A DNA stretch of 64,000 bases from Chitinophaga sp. LS1 (GCF_034274695.1 NZ_CP128362.1:310001-374000), one strand, 5' to 3'. Shown: positions 1 to 9,827, counted from the first letter of the stretch. Notes: generated by a model not told the origin, from the sequence alone. Numbers and translations: made by a program.

Positions 1-3000
1 ACTTTGAACTGGTACCAGGTTTCAGTCGTCTTTCTGCCATCTGCCAGTGTTACATCTGCCTGAATCTTATCCACAATGTTGTTGGTACCTACTGCCATGT
101 TTGGACGCAGGTTCACTCTATACTGGAAGTATTCTTCTGTTTCATTCAGCGTGTTATCCCTGTTCAGATCTTCTGTTTCAGGAATGTTTGTCGCTGCCAT
201 GGAGTAAGTAGAATTATTAGATACAGGTGAGTTACCTTCAGGGTTGCTGTATCTCTTGTAACGGATCAGGATGTTGCCGCTATCATAATCACGGTAGTGT
301 TTGTAGTCATCGTTCGCAGCATCCCTGGCAGCCTGTTGGTAGATGACAGAAGCAGTACCAAAGTTAGCCGCCAGCCTGGTCAGGTAATCTTTGTAGTATG
401 TCTGTTCATAACTACTTTCCAGACCATCATAACCAACGTCCTGGTATTTACGGATGGCAGGGTCATTGTCGAATGCCTGGGTGATCTGCTGTTGGAATTT
501 AGGCTGACGTCCCCATTCAGTAGAGTCAACTTTGTCCAGACCAGTAGTAGGATCCGGCATACCATTCTCGAAGAATTTATGAGAGTCTTTCAGTACGTCT
601 TCAGATATATTACCGAGGTTGAAATACAACTGACCACCTGTACTATTTATATTATCGATAAAAGGATCCTGGATCCAGAATTCGATGAACTCTACGTTGC
701 TGGTTTCAAAGTCACTGTTGTCCAGTGCACGCATGATACCACCCCATTTCTTCTGTGGATCTCTCAGTTTACCATTTGCATCCACACTATCCCTTCCCGC
801 AGTAAAGTTGTAAGAACCTCTTTCTGTAGGATAATAGGCTAAGTCAAGGGTACTTAACTGTGCCTGACCGAAATCGGTGGACTTATTCGGGAATATTTCC
901 TGCTGATACACCAAACGGGTACGATGATCAGACTGCACTGTTTTAGTAATACCATCAGGCAAACCAGATGAATTCGGGATCTGCAGCGTAGGTTCGATAA
1001 TGTACCAGGCTAATTTTGCCCTGTTTGCACCATACCTGAGCTGGTTATTCGCCTCTGATTCCGGGAACAATGTAACACCGCTGCTATCACTTGCCTGTGA
1101 AGGGGTAGATGCCAGTGCCCAGCTGGTAGCCGGATACTTCAGGTCATAACCACTCTGTGAACCTTCAAAGTCATCGATGTATACCTGTCCCTGACTACTA
1201 CCTGCTGCATTTACCAGTTTGCTGTGGCCTGGGAATAACTTAGCCACCTCACCTGTGAACATAATGTTGGAAGGGGTGGTACTATTAAAGTTCGGCAGTT
1301 TATTCAGGAGGCGTGTCAGTGCTTTGGAAGGAGAATTATAGTTCACATCGAAGCCGATCACCGTGTTCTTGATCGGGTCTTCTCCGTAGTTTACTTTCTG
1401 ATAGTAAGGTCGCTCACTCATACGGGCGATGGTAGAACCTACACTCAGTTTGTCATTGACCACATAGTCGAAACGGGTACCAAAGTAGTTACGCACCTGT
1501 GTTCCAAATGAAGCATTGTTTTCAAACTGTACATTGATCGCCTGCCCCGAAGCCAGCACACCTGAGTTCACGATCTTGATACGACCCAGGTTATAGTCAA
1601 TAATGTAGTCAACGTTTTCACGGAGCAACTGTCCACCCGCAGTTACAGTTACCGAACCCTGCGGAATGTTGTAACCACCTAACTGAATTTCGGAAGAGTT
1701 ACTGGATTTATAAGTACCCTTTAAGAGATAGCGGTTTAATTGCGGGAACTGTTGTGCGACAACCTTGATGGAGTCATACAACACCTTGAACATATATTGT
1801 TTCTCCAATGCCGGGTTTCCACCAAAGGCTTTCTGGATACCCTGTGCAAAAGGTTCCAGTTGTGGGAACATCACACGTCCTGTATTGGAGTTGATGGTAT
1901 ATCCTTCCACATAGTCAAACACCCCATCCGGTTGCGGGTCATTCTGGTTATTCAATCTATCCAGGTTCAGAACGGAGATCAATGGCGCACCGGCCCACTG
2001 CCCTGTTGCATCCGGCAGATAGCGTTTATCACTGGGTGTACGTGTTTCAGTACCTGGATCTTTATAGTAAATATCCAGACTAAAATCAGCCTTATTGATC
2101 TGGTAAGCACCTGTGGAGTAGATGTTTTTCATCATCAGGTCCCAGATAGGAAGATTGGGTCTGGCGGAGGTTGCTTTCAGGAGTTTGAGGAAGAGGATCT
2201 TCTGGTTCGCACTGTTATTCTGATCTGGCGGTACATCCTGTGAGAACTCACCCACCTGGTATACACGGCCATTGTAAGTATATTGATAAGCGACTGCCAG
2301 TACTTCATCGGCCTGTAACTGTTGGTTAAGGGAGATGAAACCCAGCTGTCGGTTCAGGGTATATTCTGAGGAATCGAGCTTACGGGCAAAGGTCTTTTCA
2401 TATTCCTGCACCCCCAGTAATCCCATGGATTGTAACCGGCTGACCACCGTTCCCGTATACCGGCTGGCGGCATCAGAGATCACATTGGTGTAGAGGTTGT
2501 TCGTTCCATTCGCGGGCAAATGAGCCCCGGGAGTTACCGTAACCGTCTGATTGTAAGGCGCATATTCTGCTAAGTCCATCAAACCGACGATGTCGCGGGT
2601 ATTGGTAGTGGCACCGGTTTTATTGGTTACCCATACTTCAATACGGTTGATATACGACAGTGATTTGATCACCGGCAGGTTGCTCATGCTGTAGTTAAAT
2701 GTATCGCGGAAGAACTGTCCGAGCAGGAAGTGCCGGTTATCTTCATATTCGTCTGCCCTGATCGTGAAATCCTGTACCTGTGTACCACCTTTGATGAGGA
2801 GATTTTGCTTCTGGGATTTCTGGTTAGAGAGAACGGAGGTGACGGTGAGTCTGCCAAACTGCAACTGGGTTTTGATACCAAACAGTGATTGCACCCCTGA
2901 AATGAGGGTGCTGCGGAGTGGAAAACTCACGTTACCGGCTTCTATCTTTTTAATGATTTCATCGTCGTAGCCGGTATATTCCAGTTTGATCTGGTTTTCA

Positions 3001-3713
3001 AAATCAAAGGTGGATTGTGTGTTATAGTTAGTAGTAATTTTCAGTTTATCGCCGATCTTACCCGTCAGGTTCATATTGATGTTCATATCAAAATCGAAAC
3101 CGCCGGTTTTCCTGGCTTGTTCGGTGAGTACCGGGTTTTTGATATTCTGCCCCTGGTAACCGAAGGTCAGTTCAAGGCTACCCTGAGGGCGGATATCCAC
3201 TTTACTCCCCCCAAAGATCCTGTCAAACAGTTTACTGCCTTTATACAATTCGGGTCCCGAATTCTTCTGATTCAGGGAGCCCAGGGTGCTGGCTCTTTTC
3301 TGCCAGTAATCCTGCTCACTTTTCTGTGCCTGTAACCTGTTGAATTCTTCGAAGCTGAGGAGAGTAGGGTTGCGGTAATAGTGATCGCCTATCTTTTCTG
3401 ATACCGTGTATTCTTTGGTAACAGGATCATAATCAACTGACTGAGAGATATTCTTAGGATCTTTGAGATCGATTTCATTGCGTACAGGATCAGTAATACG
3501 GGTGCCGAATCTGTCTTTGATGGGGTACTTGAGGGTATCCCGTTTAACAGTATCTTTCACCGTGGTATCTTTACCGACAGTATCTTTTGGTTGCCAGTGT
3601 TGTTTATAAATATCGCTGCTATAACCCGAACGATTCCTTGCTGCAGTATTAACAATAAAAAAGGAAGCGACTCCTATTACTGCTATAGCACCATAATTTG
3701 TCTTCCTTGACAA
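1..3713 (-). CDS. sprA: Cell surface protein SprA, type IX secretion translocon (5' part only)
   Basis: SprA is the very large outer-membrane beta-barrel through which type IX secretion cargo leaves the cell; it is also needed for gliding in gliding species. About 1237 residues are visible here and the frame stays open to the left edge, so roughly the N-terminal half of a protein usually 2300-2500 residues long is present. Reading the minus strand gives a hydrophobic N-terminus (AIAVIGVASFFIV), then family-typical text such as GNVSFPLRSTLISGVQSLFG and YIDDFEGSQSGYDL. No in-frame ATG precedes the conserved region: a stop lies just upstream and TTG at 3713 is the most likely start. Family assignment comes from recognition of the translated sequence. 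It sits downstream of ruvA on the same strand. Confidence 0.9.
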   Translation of the reverse strand, partial: MSRKTNYGAIAVIGVASFFIVNTAARNRSGYSSDIYKQHWQPKDTVGKDTTVKDTVKRDTLKYPIKDRFGTRITDPVRNEIDLKDPKNISQSVDYDPVTKEYTVSEKIGDHYYRNPTLLSFEEFNRLQAQKSEQDYWQKRASTLGSLNQKNSGPELYKGSKLFDRIFGGSKVDIRPQGSLELTFGYQGQNIKNPVLTEQARKTGGFDFDMNINMNLTGKIGDKLKITTNYNTQSTFDFENQIKLEYTGYDDEIIKKIEAGNVSFPLRSTLISGVQSLFGIKTQLQFGRLTVTSVLSNQKSQKQNLLIKGGTQVQDFTIRADEYEDNRHFLLGQFFRDTFNYSMSNLPVIKSLSYINRIEVWVTNKTGATTNTRDIVGLMDLAEYAPYNQTVTVTPGAHLPANGTNNLYTNVISDAASRYTGTVVSRLQSMGLLGVQEYEKTFARKLDSSEYTLNRQLGFISLNQQLQADEVLAVAYQYTYNGRVYQVGEFSQDVPPDQNNSANQKILFLKLLKATSARPNLPIWDLMMKNIYSTGAYQINKADFSLDIYYKDPGTETRTPSDKRYLPDATGQWAGAPLISVLNLDRLNNQNDPQPDGVFDYVEGYTINSNTGRVMFPQLEPFAQGIQKAFGGNPALEKQYMFKVLYDSIKVVAQQFPQLNRYLLKGTYKSSNSSEIQLGGYNIPQGSVTVTAGGQLLRENVDYIIDYNLGRIKIVNSGVLASGQAINVQFENNASFGTQVRNYFGTRFDYVVNDKLSVGSTIARMSERPYYQKVNYGEDPIKNTVIGFDVNYNSPSKALTRLLNKLPNFNSTTPSNIMFTGEVAKLFPGHSKLVNAAGSSQGQVYIDDFEGSQSGYDLKYPATSWALASTPSQASDSSGVTLFPESEANNQLRYGANRAKLAWYIIEPTLQIPNSSGLPDGITKTVQSDHRTRLVYQQEIFPNKSTDFGQAQLSTLDLAYYPTERGSYNFTAGRDSVDANGKLRDPQKKWGGIMRALDNSDFETSNVEFIEFWIQDPFIDNINSTGGQLYFNLGNISEDVLKDSHKFFENGMPDPTTGLDKVDSTEWGRQPKFQQQITQAFDNDPAIRKYQDVGYDGLESSYEQTYYKDYLTRLAANFGTASVIYQQAARDAANDDYKHYRDYDSGNILIRYKRYSNPEGNSPVSNNSTYSMAATNIPETEDLNRDNTLNETEEYFQYRVNLRPNMAVGTNNIVDKIQADVTLADGRKTTETWYQFK

Positions 3714-3812
3714 GAGAAATAGGTTTTAATAGAGGTCAGGGTAAAAGTATACAGACCTGTAACTCCCCCTAATAACCCATCTTATTGAAAATGAAGGGTT
3801 ACTATGGTCATT

Positions 3813-3971
3813 TCAGATCTGACATAGTGGTTTTGCTTTCAGTACCGTACAGTCTTTTTCCTTCCAGAATTTGCAATAGTGGTCCTGCTCAGTACTTATT
3901 TCATAGCGCAGGCGGGCCAACTTGACCTGGCAGCCGGCAGCTATAATTAAAAATAAAAATCCAGCTTTAAT
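3813..3971 (-). other. Possible small Cys-rich lipoprotein frame between ruvA and sprA
   Basis: In this gap the minus strand carries an open frame whose translation looks like a lipoprotein: a hydrophobic stretch GFLFLIIAAGC (lipobox AAGC), then a charged tail with three more cysteines (HYCKFWKEKDC, KPLC) ending at a TGA at 3813. The difficulty is the start: no ATG, GTG or TTG was found in frame close upstream, only an ATT at 3971, and the frame continues back into the 3' end of ruvA. It may use a rare ATT start, be fused by frameshift to ruvA, or be a decayed gene. The coordinates assume the ATT start. Confidence 0.25.
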
Positions 3972-3982
3972 AGGTGCTACGC

Positions 3983-4570
3983 TTACAGACTTTTTAACGA
4001 CTTTTTGATCAGTCCTTCTAAATCCTGCAATTGTGGTTCTGCTTTCAGTACTTTGTTTATAGCCTGTTCTGCTACATTACGGGCTATTCCCAACGTGACT
4101 AATGCATTTAACGCATCTTCCTGCATTGTATTGTTTACAGCTACAGATATTTGATGGCCAATGTCTTTTTGCTTTTTGATCTTATCTTTTAACTCAAGGA
4201 TGACCCTTTGAGCTGTTTTAGCGCCAATTCCTTTAATGCTCTCCAACATCTTCGCATTCTCCATAGCGATAGCACGTTGAATATCTTCTGGTTGTAAGGA
4301 AGATAACATCATCCGGGCAGTGTTGGCACCGATGCCGGATACGCCTATCAGCAACAGAAATATCTGGCGCTCCGCATCGTCGAAAAAGCCGTATAATGTG
4401 TGGGCATCCTCTTTTATATGGAGATATGTCAGCAATTTACAGCCGTCCAGACCCTGTATGCGGGAGTACGTATTTAAACTGATCTGAACTTCATATCCTA
4501 CCCCCTGAACATCTAAATGTACCATGGCAGGGGATTTATAGGACAGTTTTCCGTTTAGGTAAGCAATCAT
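3983..4570 (-). CDS. ruvA: Holliday junction branch migration protein RuvA
   Basis: RuvA binds the four-way Holliday junction and loads the RuvB motor for branch migration during recombination repair. The 195-residue product has the family's usual length. An N-terminal OB-fold (MIAYLNGKLSYKSPAMVHLD, with GVGYEVQ) is followed by tandem helix-hairpin-helix motifs, LLIGVSGIGANTARMML (about residues 75-91) and SIKGIGAKTAQRVILELKDK (about 110-129). The C-terminal three-helix domain that contacts RuvB (ALNALVTLGI...AINKVLK) closes the protein. It lies on the same strand as sprA, separated by about 270 bp, and is divergent from fabH. Confidence 0.95.
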   Translation of the reverse strand: MIAYLNGKLSYKSPAMVHLDVQGVGYEVQISLNTYSRIQGLDGCKLLTYLHIKEDAHTLYGFFDDAERQIFLLLIGVSGIGANTARMMLSSLQPEDIQRAIAMENAKMLESIKGIGAKTAQRVILELKDKIKKQKDIGHQISVAVNNTMQEDALNALVTLGIARNVAEQAINKVLKAEPQLQDLEGLIKKSLKSL

Positions 4571-4709
4571 ACAGGATTATTCAGGATTCTAATTTGTTGG
4601 CAAACCTAAGGATTTTTGGGAAGATGGGAGACGGGTATTTTGGCTTATAAGTTACATTTCCAAATTCTTATGTATTTTTACGGCCTGTTAAAACATCTAT
4701 TTTATTAAT

Positions 4710-5708
4710 ATGAACAAAATAACGGCCGCTATTACTGCGGTAGGTGGGTATGTACCGGATTACGTTCTCTCTAACAAAGAGCTGGAAAAGCTGGTTGATA
4801 CTACTGATGAATGGATCATCACCCGTACAGGAATTACAGAAAGAAGAATTCTGAAAGGCGAGGGGAAAGGAACTTCTGAGTTATGCGTACCTGTAGCGCT
4901 GGAAATATGCCGTAAAAGGGGGATCACACCTGCTGATATTGACCTCATTATTGTAGCTACTGTCACTCCCGACATGGTATTCCCTGCTACAGCGAATATC
5001 GTAGCCGACAAGATCGGTGCAAAGAATGCCTTCGGGTTCGACATTGCTGCAGCCTGCTCCGGTTTCCTCTATGCGCTGGATACAGGCGCCCGTTTCATAG
5101 AAAGTGGACGTTATAAGAAAGTAATGGTGATCGGTGCAGACAAAATGAGCTCCATCATTGACTATACTGACCGTACTACCTGCATCATATTTGGTGATGG
5201 CGGCGCCGGCGTTCTGCTGGAAGCTAATGAGGAAGGTTATGGCCTGATAGACAGCGTGCTGAAAAGCGATGGCCATGGCCGTGAGTACCTGCACATGAAG
5301 GCAGGTGGTTCTGCTAAGCCTGCTTCTATCGAAACCGTTACTAACCGCGAACACTATGTGTACCAGGAAGGTAAAATGGTATTCAAATATGCTGTAGCCA
5401 ACATGGCAGACGCTGCTGCTGAAATCATGGATCGCAATAACCTGACTTCCAATGATATCGCATGGCTGGTACCGCACCAGGCCAATAAGCGCATTATCGA
5501 TGCTACCGCTCACCGCATGGGTCTGCCAGAAGAAAAAGTGATGATGAATATTCAGCGTTATGGTAATACGACCGCTGGTACATTGCCGCTATGTCTCTGG
5601 GACTATGAGAAACAACTGAAGAAAGGAGATAACCTCGTATTAGCTGCTTTTGGTGGTGGATTCACCTGGGGTGCCACCTATTTGAAGTGGGCGTACGATA
5701 CCAAATAA
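4710..5708 (+). CDS. fabH: 3-oxoacyl-ACP synthase III (FabH)
   Basis: FabH condenses acetyl-CoA or branched acyl-CoA primers with malonyl-ACP and so starts type II fatty acid synthesis in the cytoplasm. The 332-residue product carries the thiolase-fold catalytic triad: Cys116 in AAACSGF, His in VPHQANKRI and Asn in YGNTTAGT. The N-terminal [14 protein letters not shown] segment is also typical. Bacteroidota FabH enzymes often prefer branched primers, but that cannot be read from the sequence. It stands alone, divergent from ruvA, and is followed by a strong terminator. FabD, acting in the same pathway, lies about 7 kb away and is not linked. Confidence 0.95.
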   Translation: MNKITAAITAVGGYVPDYVLSNKELEKLVDTTDEWIITRTGITERRILKGEGKGTSELCVPVALEICRKRGITPADIDLIIVATVTPDMVFPATANIVADKIGAKNAFGFDIAAACSGFLYALDTGARFIESGRYKKVMVIGADKMSSIIDYTDRTTCIIFGDGGAGVLLEANEEGYGLIDSVLKSDGHGREYLHMKAGGSAKPASIETVTNREHYVYQEGKMVFKYAVANMADAAAEIMDRNNLTSNDIAWLVPHQANKRIIDATAHRMGLPEEKVMMNIQRYGNTTAGTLPLCLWDYEKQLKKGDNLVLAAFGGGFTWGATYLKWAYDTK

Positions 5709-5750
5709 TAAATTTCGATTTTTATAGTTGGCCACACAAGCCATTTCCCC

Positions 5751-5804
5751 CCGCTGTTGATTGCTGATGCCATAGGTATCAACAATCAACAGCGGTTATT
5801 TTTT
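5751..5804 (+). terminator. Rho-independent terminator after fabH
   Basis: A 13-bp perfect inverted repeat (CCGCTGTTGATTG at 5751-5763, CAATCAACAGCGG at 5783-5795) is followed by TTATTTTTT. It lies 43 bp after the fabH stop and just past the end of the convergent histidine kinase gene, so it may serve both directions. Confidence 0.8.
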
Positions 5805-5817
5805 AAATGATTCATTT

Positions 5818-7668
5818 TTAACTAAATGAGGGCAGTGCATAAATTAATTGCAGTTGCTCACCTGCTACATTTGCCCAAATCTGCCCACCCATCTTATCCA
5901 TAAAATCTTTACAGATTATAAACCGCATTGCCAGCTCCTCCCCTTCTCCCTGTACACTATACACCGCATCTTCGTACGCAAACAAACCAGTGGCCTGCTG
6001 TGCCGTCAGTACTGTCGGAGTACTGATCACCATCACCTTCACCCTGTCTGCTTCCTGCGTTGCCACTACTTTTATATCTTTCCCAAGCGTAGCAGCACCC
6101 TGCAATAAACTTCTGTGTACAAAGTGCAACATCTCACAATCTCCTGCTACCTGCAATCCTTCCGGAATATCTGTCAATACCCCGGTGAACATTTCCCTTA
6201 GATCACAAGGCGCCGGAGCATACACAAAACCGGATAATTGTGACTTGATCCATCGCAGGATATTATCAAAGATTTCCAGCGTCTTCCTGCTGCTGTTCTC
6301 CGTATCCCGTATCAGTTGCTGTCGCAACACCGGATCTGCATCTCCATTTCTAAATAAAGCAGACACCCTGATAATATTCTGTAACGGCTCCCTGAAATCA
6401 TGTGCTACTACAGAGATGAGCTTGTTTTTAAAATCATCCTGCACCTGCAACTGCCTGTTCTTGTCCGAGATTTCTGCATTCATATTTGCCAGCAGTTCCT
6501 CCTGTTGCCGCAGGTACCGATAGCTGCGATAACGGGTAAATGTAAACCCACCCAATATCATTAATACCCCCAGCAAAAAAGCAATCAGTTTTCGTCTCGC
6601 TAACCTTTGTGTATTGGCCCTCGCCAGCTTTTCCGTTTGCACTTTATTACTGAGATGCCATTCATTCAGCTCCTGTTCTTTCAGAAAATAATCCAGGTAA
6701 TTCACATGCCGGCTATCTTTCATCACCTCCTGCCTGTCAGTGAGGGTCCAGAGTTCATGCCCGTATTCTGCCATTTTCGGGGCATTGTGCACCTTTGTAT
6801 AATAGCGGTAAATGCTGATCACCTGTGGCAACATGAGGTCTGTATAACCGGCTATTTTGCCCAGGGCATAGATCTTTTCTTTGTAAGGAATGACATCCAG
6901 CTGATATCCTGTGTTGTAATAATTTTCAATGTGCTGCAAAATGTCGATCGCGACATAGATCAATCCATCTTTCTGCGCTTGTGTGGCCAGTGAATTGATC
7001 CATGCCACAGCTTTTGCCTGTTCTCCTTTTCTGAACAAATTATCAGCTTCGAATGCATGTATTAAATACAGATCTCTGGCACATCCTGCATAATGACCTG
7101 CAATCTTTTTTGCCTGCCGGATCGCCCATTGCACAGAATCCCTGCGCGTGGAATCATTGTCGAACCGCGTTGCATAATTAATGAGCACCAGGCTATAAAT
7201 CGAATCATATACCAGCTTCTTTCCTATATCCATGGCCTGATACAGGTATTGCTCCCCTGTTTCATTCATGCCTGCCATACTATGGAATATACTCATGTTC
7301 ATGAGTACCTGGCAGCTATTGCTGTTATCTTCCAGTTGCCTGTAGTATACCAGTGCTTTGCTTTCGTATTCAATGGCCTGCTTCATGTTTGCCTTGAGTG
7401 CATAGGCAATACTGAGATTATTTAAAGCATCTGCCACACCTTTCCGGTAGTTCAATCTGTTCGCCAGGTCCCTTGCCTGCACGGCATACCAGAAACAACT
7501 ATCTGCATTGCTCAGGTGCCACTTCATACTCAGTTCATTCAATACATCCGTGTACACCGTACTATCATCCTCCTCCATCAGCCGCTGGCGCAGTTGCTGT
7601 ACGGCGCTCTTTTGAGCACACACCACCTGCGTGATAAGGAGCAATATGACGATTAATTTTTTAAACAC
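5818..7668 (-). CDS. TPR-sensor histidine kinase paralogue with degenerate ATPase domain
   Basis: The 616-residue protein has a signal peptide (MFKKLIVILLLITQVVCAQ), a TPR-rich periplasmic region to about residue 350, one membrane helix (LIAFLLGVLMILGGFTF) and a cytoplasmic dimerisation/phosphoacceptor helix with H-box VAHDFREPL (His423). The C-terminal ATPase domain is eroded. Where the upstream paralogue has NLVHNAIKF, this one has SLLQGAATL, so the N-box Asn is absent. The DEGKGIG-type G1 box is replaced by STPTVL, and the glycine-rich G2 loop is lost. The final ICKDFMDKMGG stretch is still shared. It may be a pseudokinase that is phosphorylated by, or pairs with, its neighbour (inference). 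Its start overlaps the upstream kinase by 16 bp, implying translational coupling. No response regulator is adjacent. Confidence 0.8.
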   Translation of the reverse strand: MFKKLIVILLLITQVVCAQKSAVQQLRQRLMEEDDSTVYTDVLNELSMKWHLSNADSCFWYAVQARDLANRLNYRKGVADALNNLSIAYALKANMKQAIEYESKALVYYRQLEDNSNSCQVLMNMSIFHSMAGMNETGEQYLYQAMDIGKKLVYDSIYSLVLINYATRFDNDSTRRDSVQWAIRQAKKIAGHYAGCARDLYLIHAFEADNLFRKGEQAKAVAWINSLATQAQKDGLIYVAIDILQHIENYYNTGYQLDVIPYKEKIYALGKIAGYTDLMLPQVISIYRYYTKVHNAPKMAEYGHELWTLTDRQEVMKDSRHVNYLDYFLKEQELNEWHLSNKVQTEKLARANTQRLARRKLIAFLLGVLMILGGFTFTRYRSYRYLRQQEELLANMNAEISDKNRQLQVQDDFKNKLISVVAHDFREPLQNIIRVSALFRNGDADPVLRQQLIRDTENSSRKTLEIFDNILRWIKSQLSGFVYAPAPCDLREMFTGVLTDIPEGLQVAGDCEMLHFVHRSLLQGAATLGKDIKVVATQEADRVKVMVISTPTVLTAQQATGLFAYEDAVYSVQGEGEELAMRFIICKDFMDKMGGQIWANVAGEQLQLIYALPSFS

Positions 7669-9584
7669 GGTAATGTATATGAAAATGTACTTCCTTTATC
7701 CGAACGATTTTCTGCTACGATCGTTCCACCCATTTTATCCATAAAATCCTTGCAGATGATCAGTGCCAATCCTGCACCTCCCCTGGATTGTTGTGTTCCT
7801 TTCTTTTCAGGGCGGTATTCAAATAGCCGATCCAGCATTTCTTCCCCAATTCCTTTCCCTTCATCGGCGATGCTCACAGTTACAACACCATTACTGGTAG
7901 TAGCAGTAAGGGCAATCGTACCTCTCGCCGGACTAAACTTAATCGCATTGTGCACCAGGTTTCGATGTACAAACTGCAACATCTCTTTATCTGCCAATAC
8001 CTGTATATGAGGAGGCACCTGTATTATCACCTGTACCTGCTTTTCCAGCATTTCTTCTTTCATACCACCCATCGCTTCTTTGATCAGATCAGCAGGTGTA
8101 CAGGGCAATGGCTGATACACAAAACCACTGAGCTGTGTCCTGATCCATCGAAGAATATTCTCAAAGATCTGCAAAGTATTTTCTGCATTATTCTCCAATC
8201 GTCTGAACAACGCTGCGGCTTCCTGTACAGAGAAAGCACCTTGTTGCAGGTAAGCAGTAATCTCAATAATCTGAATCAATGGAGAACGAAAATCATGTGC
8301 AATGAGAGAGATCAGTTTGTTCTTGAAATCATCATGTGTACGTAACAGTGCATTTTTTTCACTGATCTGTTTATTCATTTCCCGCAGCCGACCTGCATTC
8401 TTATGGGAACTGCGATGAGAGCGGTTGATATCCAGCAGCAACAAAACCAGCAGCACTAACAATACGATCAAACAAACGATAACGAGATAGCGGATCCTTG
8501 CTTCCAGGGATTTTCTATCCAGTTGTTGTTGCTGAAAATCGTGTTGCAATTGTAATTGTCGTAGTTGTTTTTCCTGCAGGTAATAATCCATGTAATCCTG
8601 TTCACCCTGCGAACGGCTTTGTTCATACAACTCCGTAATATCAGCCATCAGATCCGCATAATAATTTGCTGCTGCTGTCTGATGCCGCAGTTCATAATAG
8701 CGATAAAACTTCGCTACCACTGGTAATACAATTTCCCTGTAACCACCTTCCAGCCCAAGTCTGATCACTTCTTTCTGATAGATCATGGAGTCTGCACTAT
8801 GTCGTTGTATACTATAATCTGCTAACTGTGCATAACCATAGAGGGCATGATAAAGGAATCCTTTTTTCAATGCTATTCGCACCAGGTCCTGTACTTTAGA
8901 CACAGCTAATGCAGTATCTCCTTTATCATAAATTTCATCCGCCTGTAGCAACCCAGTATAAATGATCATACGGGTATGCCCACCTTTCATAGCCAGCTGA
9001 TAAGCATTGGAGAGGTATTGACTGGCCAGTGCCATATGTGGCGTATCGTTGCGATAAATGAAATAGTAATTCGCCATTACTGCGGACATCACACTATCAT
9101 TACGCATGCGCATGGCCATGTTCAGCGCCTGTTTGATGTAATCTTCTGCTTCTTTATGCTGGCCCTGGTAATGCTGGTACACCCCAAGTTTAATATTTAC
9201 GAGGGTCATACCAGTGCTATCTTTCAGTTCTCTGAACAGTTTTAATGCATCGAGGTAAAAACGAAAGGAGAGATAACTATTGTCGCGATAGGCATAATAT
9301 CCTCCCAGTCCCCTGTATACTTCTGCTTCTCCCCACTTAAAGCCAATGCGCTTGGTTACGCCTCTGGCCATGGTCAGGTATTGAAAACAGGTATCCAGCT
9401 GGCGGTTCTGGTATTTCTGTGCAAGTGCTATTAATATGCGGGAATAAACGACACTGTCTTTGGTAACAGGCAAGGTATTTTTTAGTTGCTGAATCTGGCC
9501 AAAAGCCCCTTCACAGCGAACAAGGAGTCCGACAGCCACTACTACACTGTAAAATAGTTTCCCTCTATAGTTCCCGGAGATCAA
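7653..9584 (-). CDS. TPR-sensor histidine kinase
   Basis: This 643-residue membrane sensor kinase autophosphorylates a histidine in response to a periplasmic signal. It has an N-terminal signal peptide, TPR-like helical repeats (about residues 40-340), a coiled linker, one membrane helix (YLVIVCLIVLLVLLVLLLL) and the HisKA domain with H430 in LIAHDFRSPL. The HATPase_c domain is intact: N-box NLVHNAIKFS (Asn546), G1 DEGKGIG (Asp574) and G2 GGAGLAL. It lacks a receiver or DNA-binding domain, and its partner regulator is not in this window. It lies 22 bp downstream of a small winged-helix gene and overlaps its degenerate paralogue, so the four genes from 10523 down to 5818 are probably one operon. 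Confidence 0.85.
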   Translation of the reverse strand: MISGNYRGKLFYSVVVAVGLLVRCEGAFGQIQQLKNTLPVTKDSVVYSRILIALAQKYQNRQLDTCFQYLTMARGVTKRIGFKWGEAEVYRGLGGYYAYRDNSYLSFRFYLDALKLFRELKDSTGMTLVNIKLGVYQHYQGQHKEAEDYIKQALNMAMRMRNDSVMSAVMANYYFIYRNDTPHMALASQYLSNAYQLAMKGGHTRMIIYTGLLQADEIYDKGDTALAVSKVQDLVRIALKKGFLYHALYGYAQLADYSIQRHSADSMIYQKEVIRLGLEGGYREIVLPVVAKFYRYYELRHQTAAANYYADLMADITELYEQSRSQGEQDYMDYYLQEKQLRQLQLQHDFQQQQLDRKSLEARIRYLVIVCLIVLLVLLVLLLLDINRSHRSSHKNAGRLREMNKQISEKNALLRTHDDFKNKLISLIAHDFRSPLIQIIEITAYLQQGAFSVQEAAALFRRLENNAENTLQIFENILRWIRTQLSGFVYQPLPCTPADLIKEAMGGMKEEMLEKQVQVIIQVPPHIQVLADKEMLQFVHRNLVHNAIKFSPARGTIALTATTSNGVVTVSIADEGKGIGEEMLDRLFEYRPEKKGTQQSRGGAGLALIICKDFMDKMGGTIVAENRSDKGSTFSYTLPCLKN

Positions 9585-9606
9585 ATGCCTTGTAGCTAAA
9601 AAGCTA

Positions 9607-9816
9607 TCACGATTTTATAAGGGACAGGTCTATGCCCATTTTTGTCAAGGCCTGTACCCCTGTTGGGGTAATGTAAAAATGTTTATTGTCAGCACCATCC
9701 TTTGCAATCCAACCTTTTTCTATAAAGGCGGCTGCCAGCAATTCTCCCAGTTTACCGCCAATGTGCTCATAACAAAACTTTGCTGGCTTTGGCACATCGT
9801 TCGTTTCCTTTTTCAT
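9607..9816 (-). CDS. Small winged-helix protein resembling an ArsR C-terminal region
   Basis: A 69-residue product with the pattern KLGELLAAAFIEKGWI ... FYITPTGVQALTKMGIDL. This resembles the last part of some ArsR-type regulators: a helix, then a two-strand wing ending in TPxG. The usual DNA-recognition portion is absent, so it is either a stand-alone small domain or a shortened regulator. It is 11 bp downstream of the Nudix-type regulator and 22 bp upstream of the sensor kinase, so co-transcription is likely. Function unknown; the ArsR link is by eye only. Confidence 0.6.
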   Translation of the reverse strand: MKKETNDVPKPAKFCYEHIGGKLGELLAAAFIEKGWIAKDGADNKHFYITPTGVQALTKMGIDLSLIKS

Positions 9817-9827
9817 ATTCTGCTGGT

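Noticed and set aside
5818..7668. Calling the second sensor kinase a pseudogene
   Set aside because: The frame is intact over 616 codons, with signal peptide, membrane helix and H-box. Only ATPase motifs are lost, which suits a functional pseudokinase equally well.
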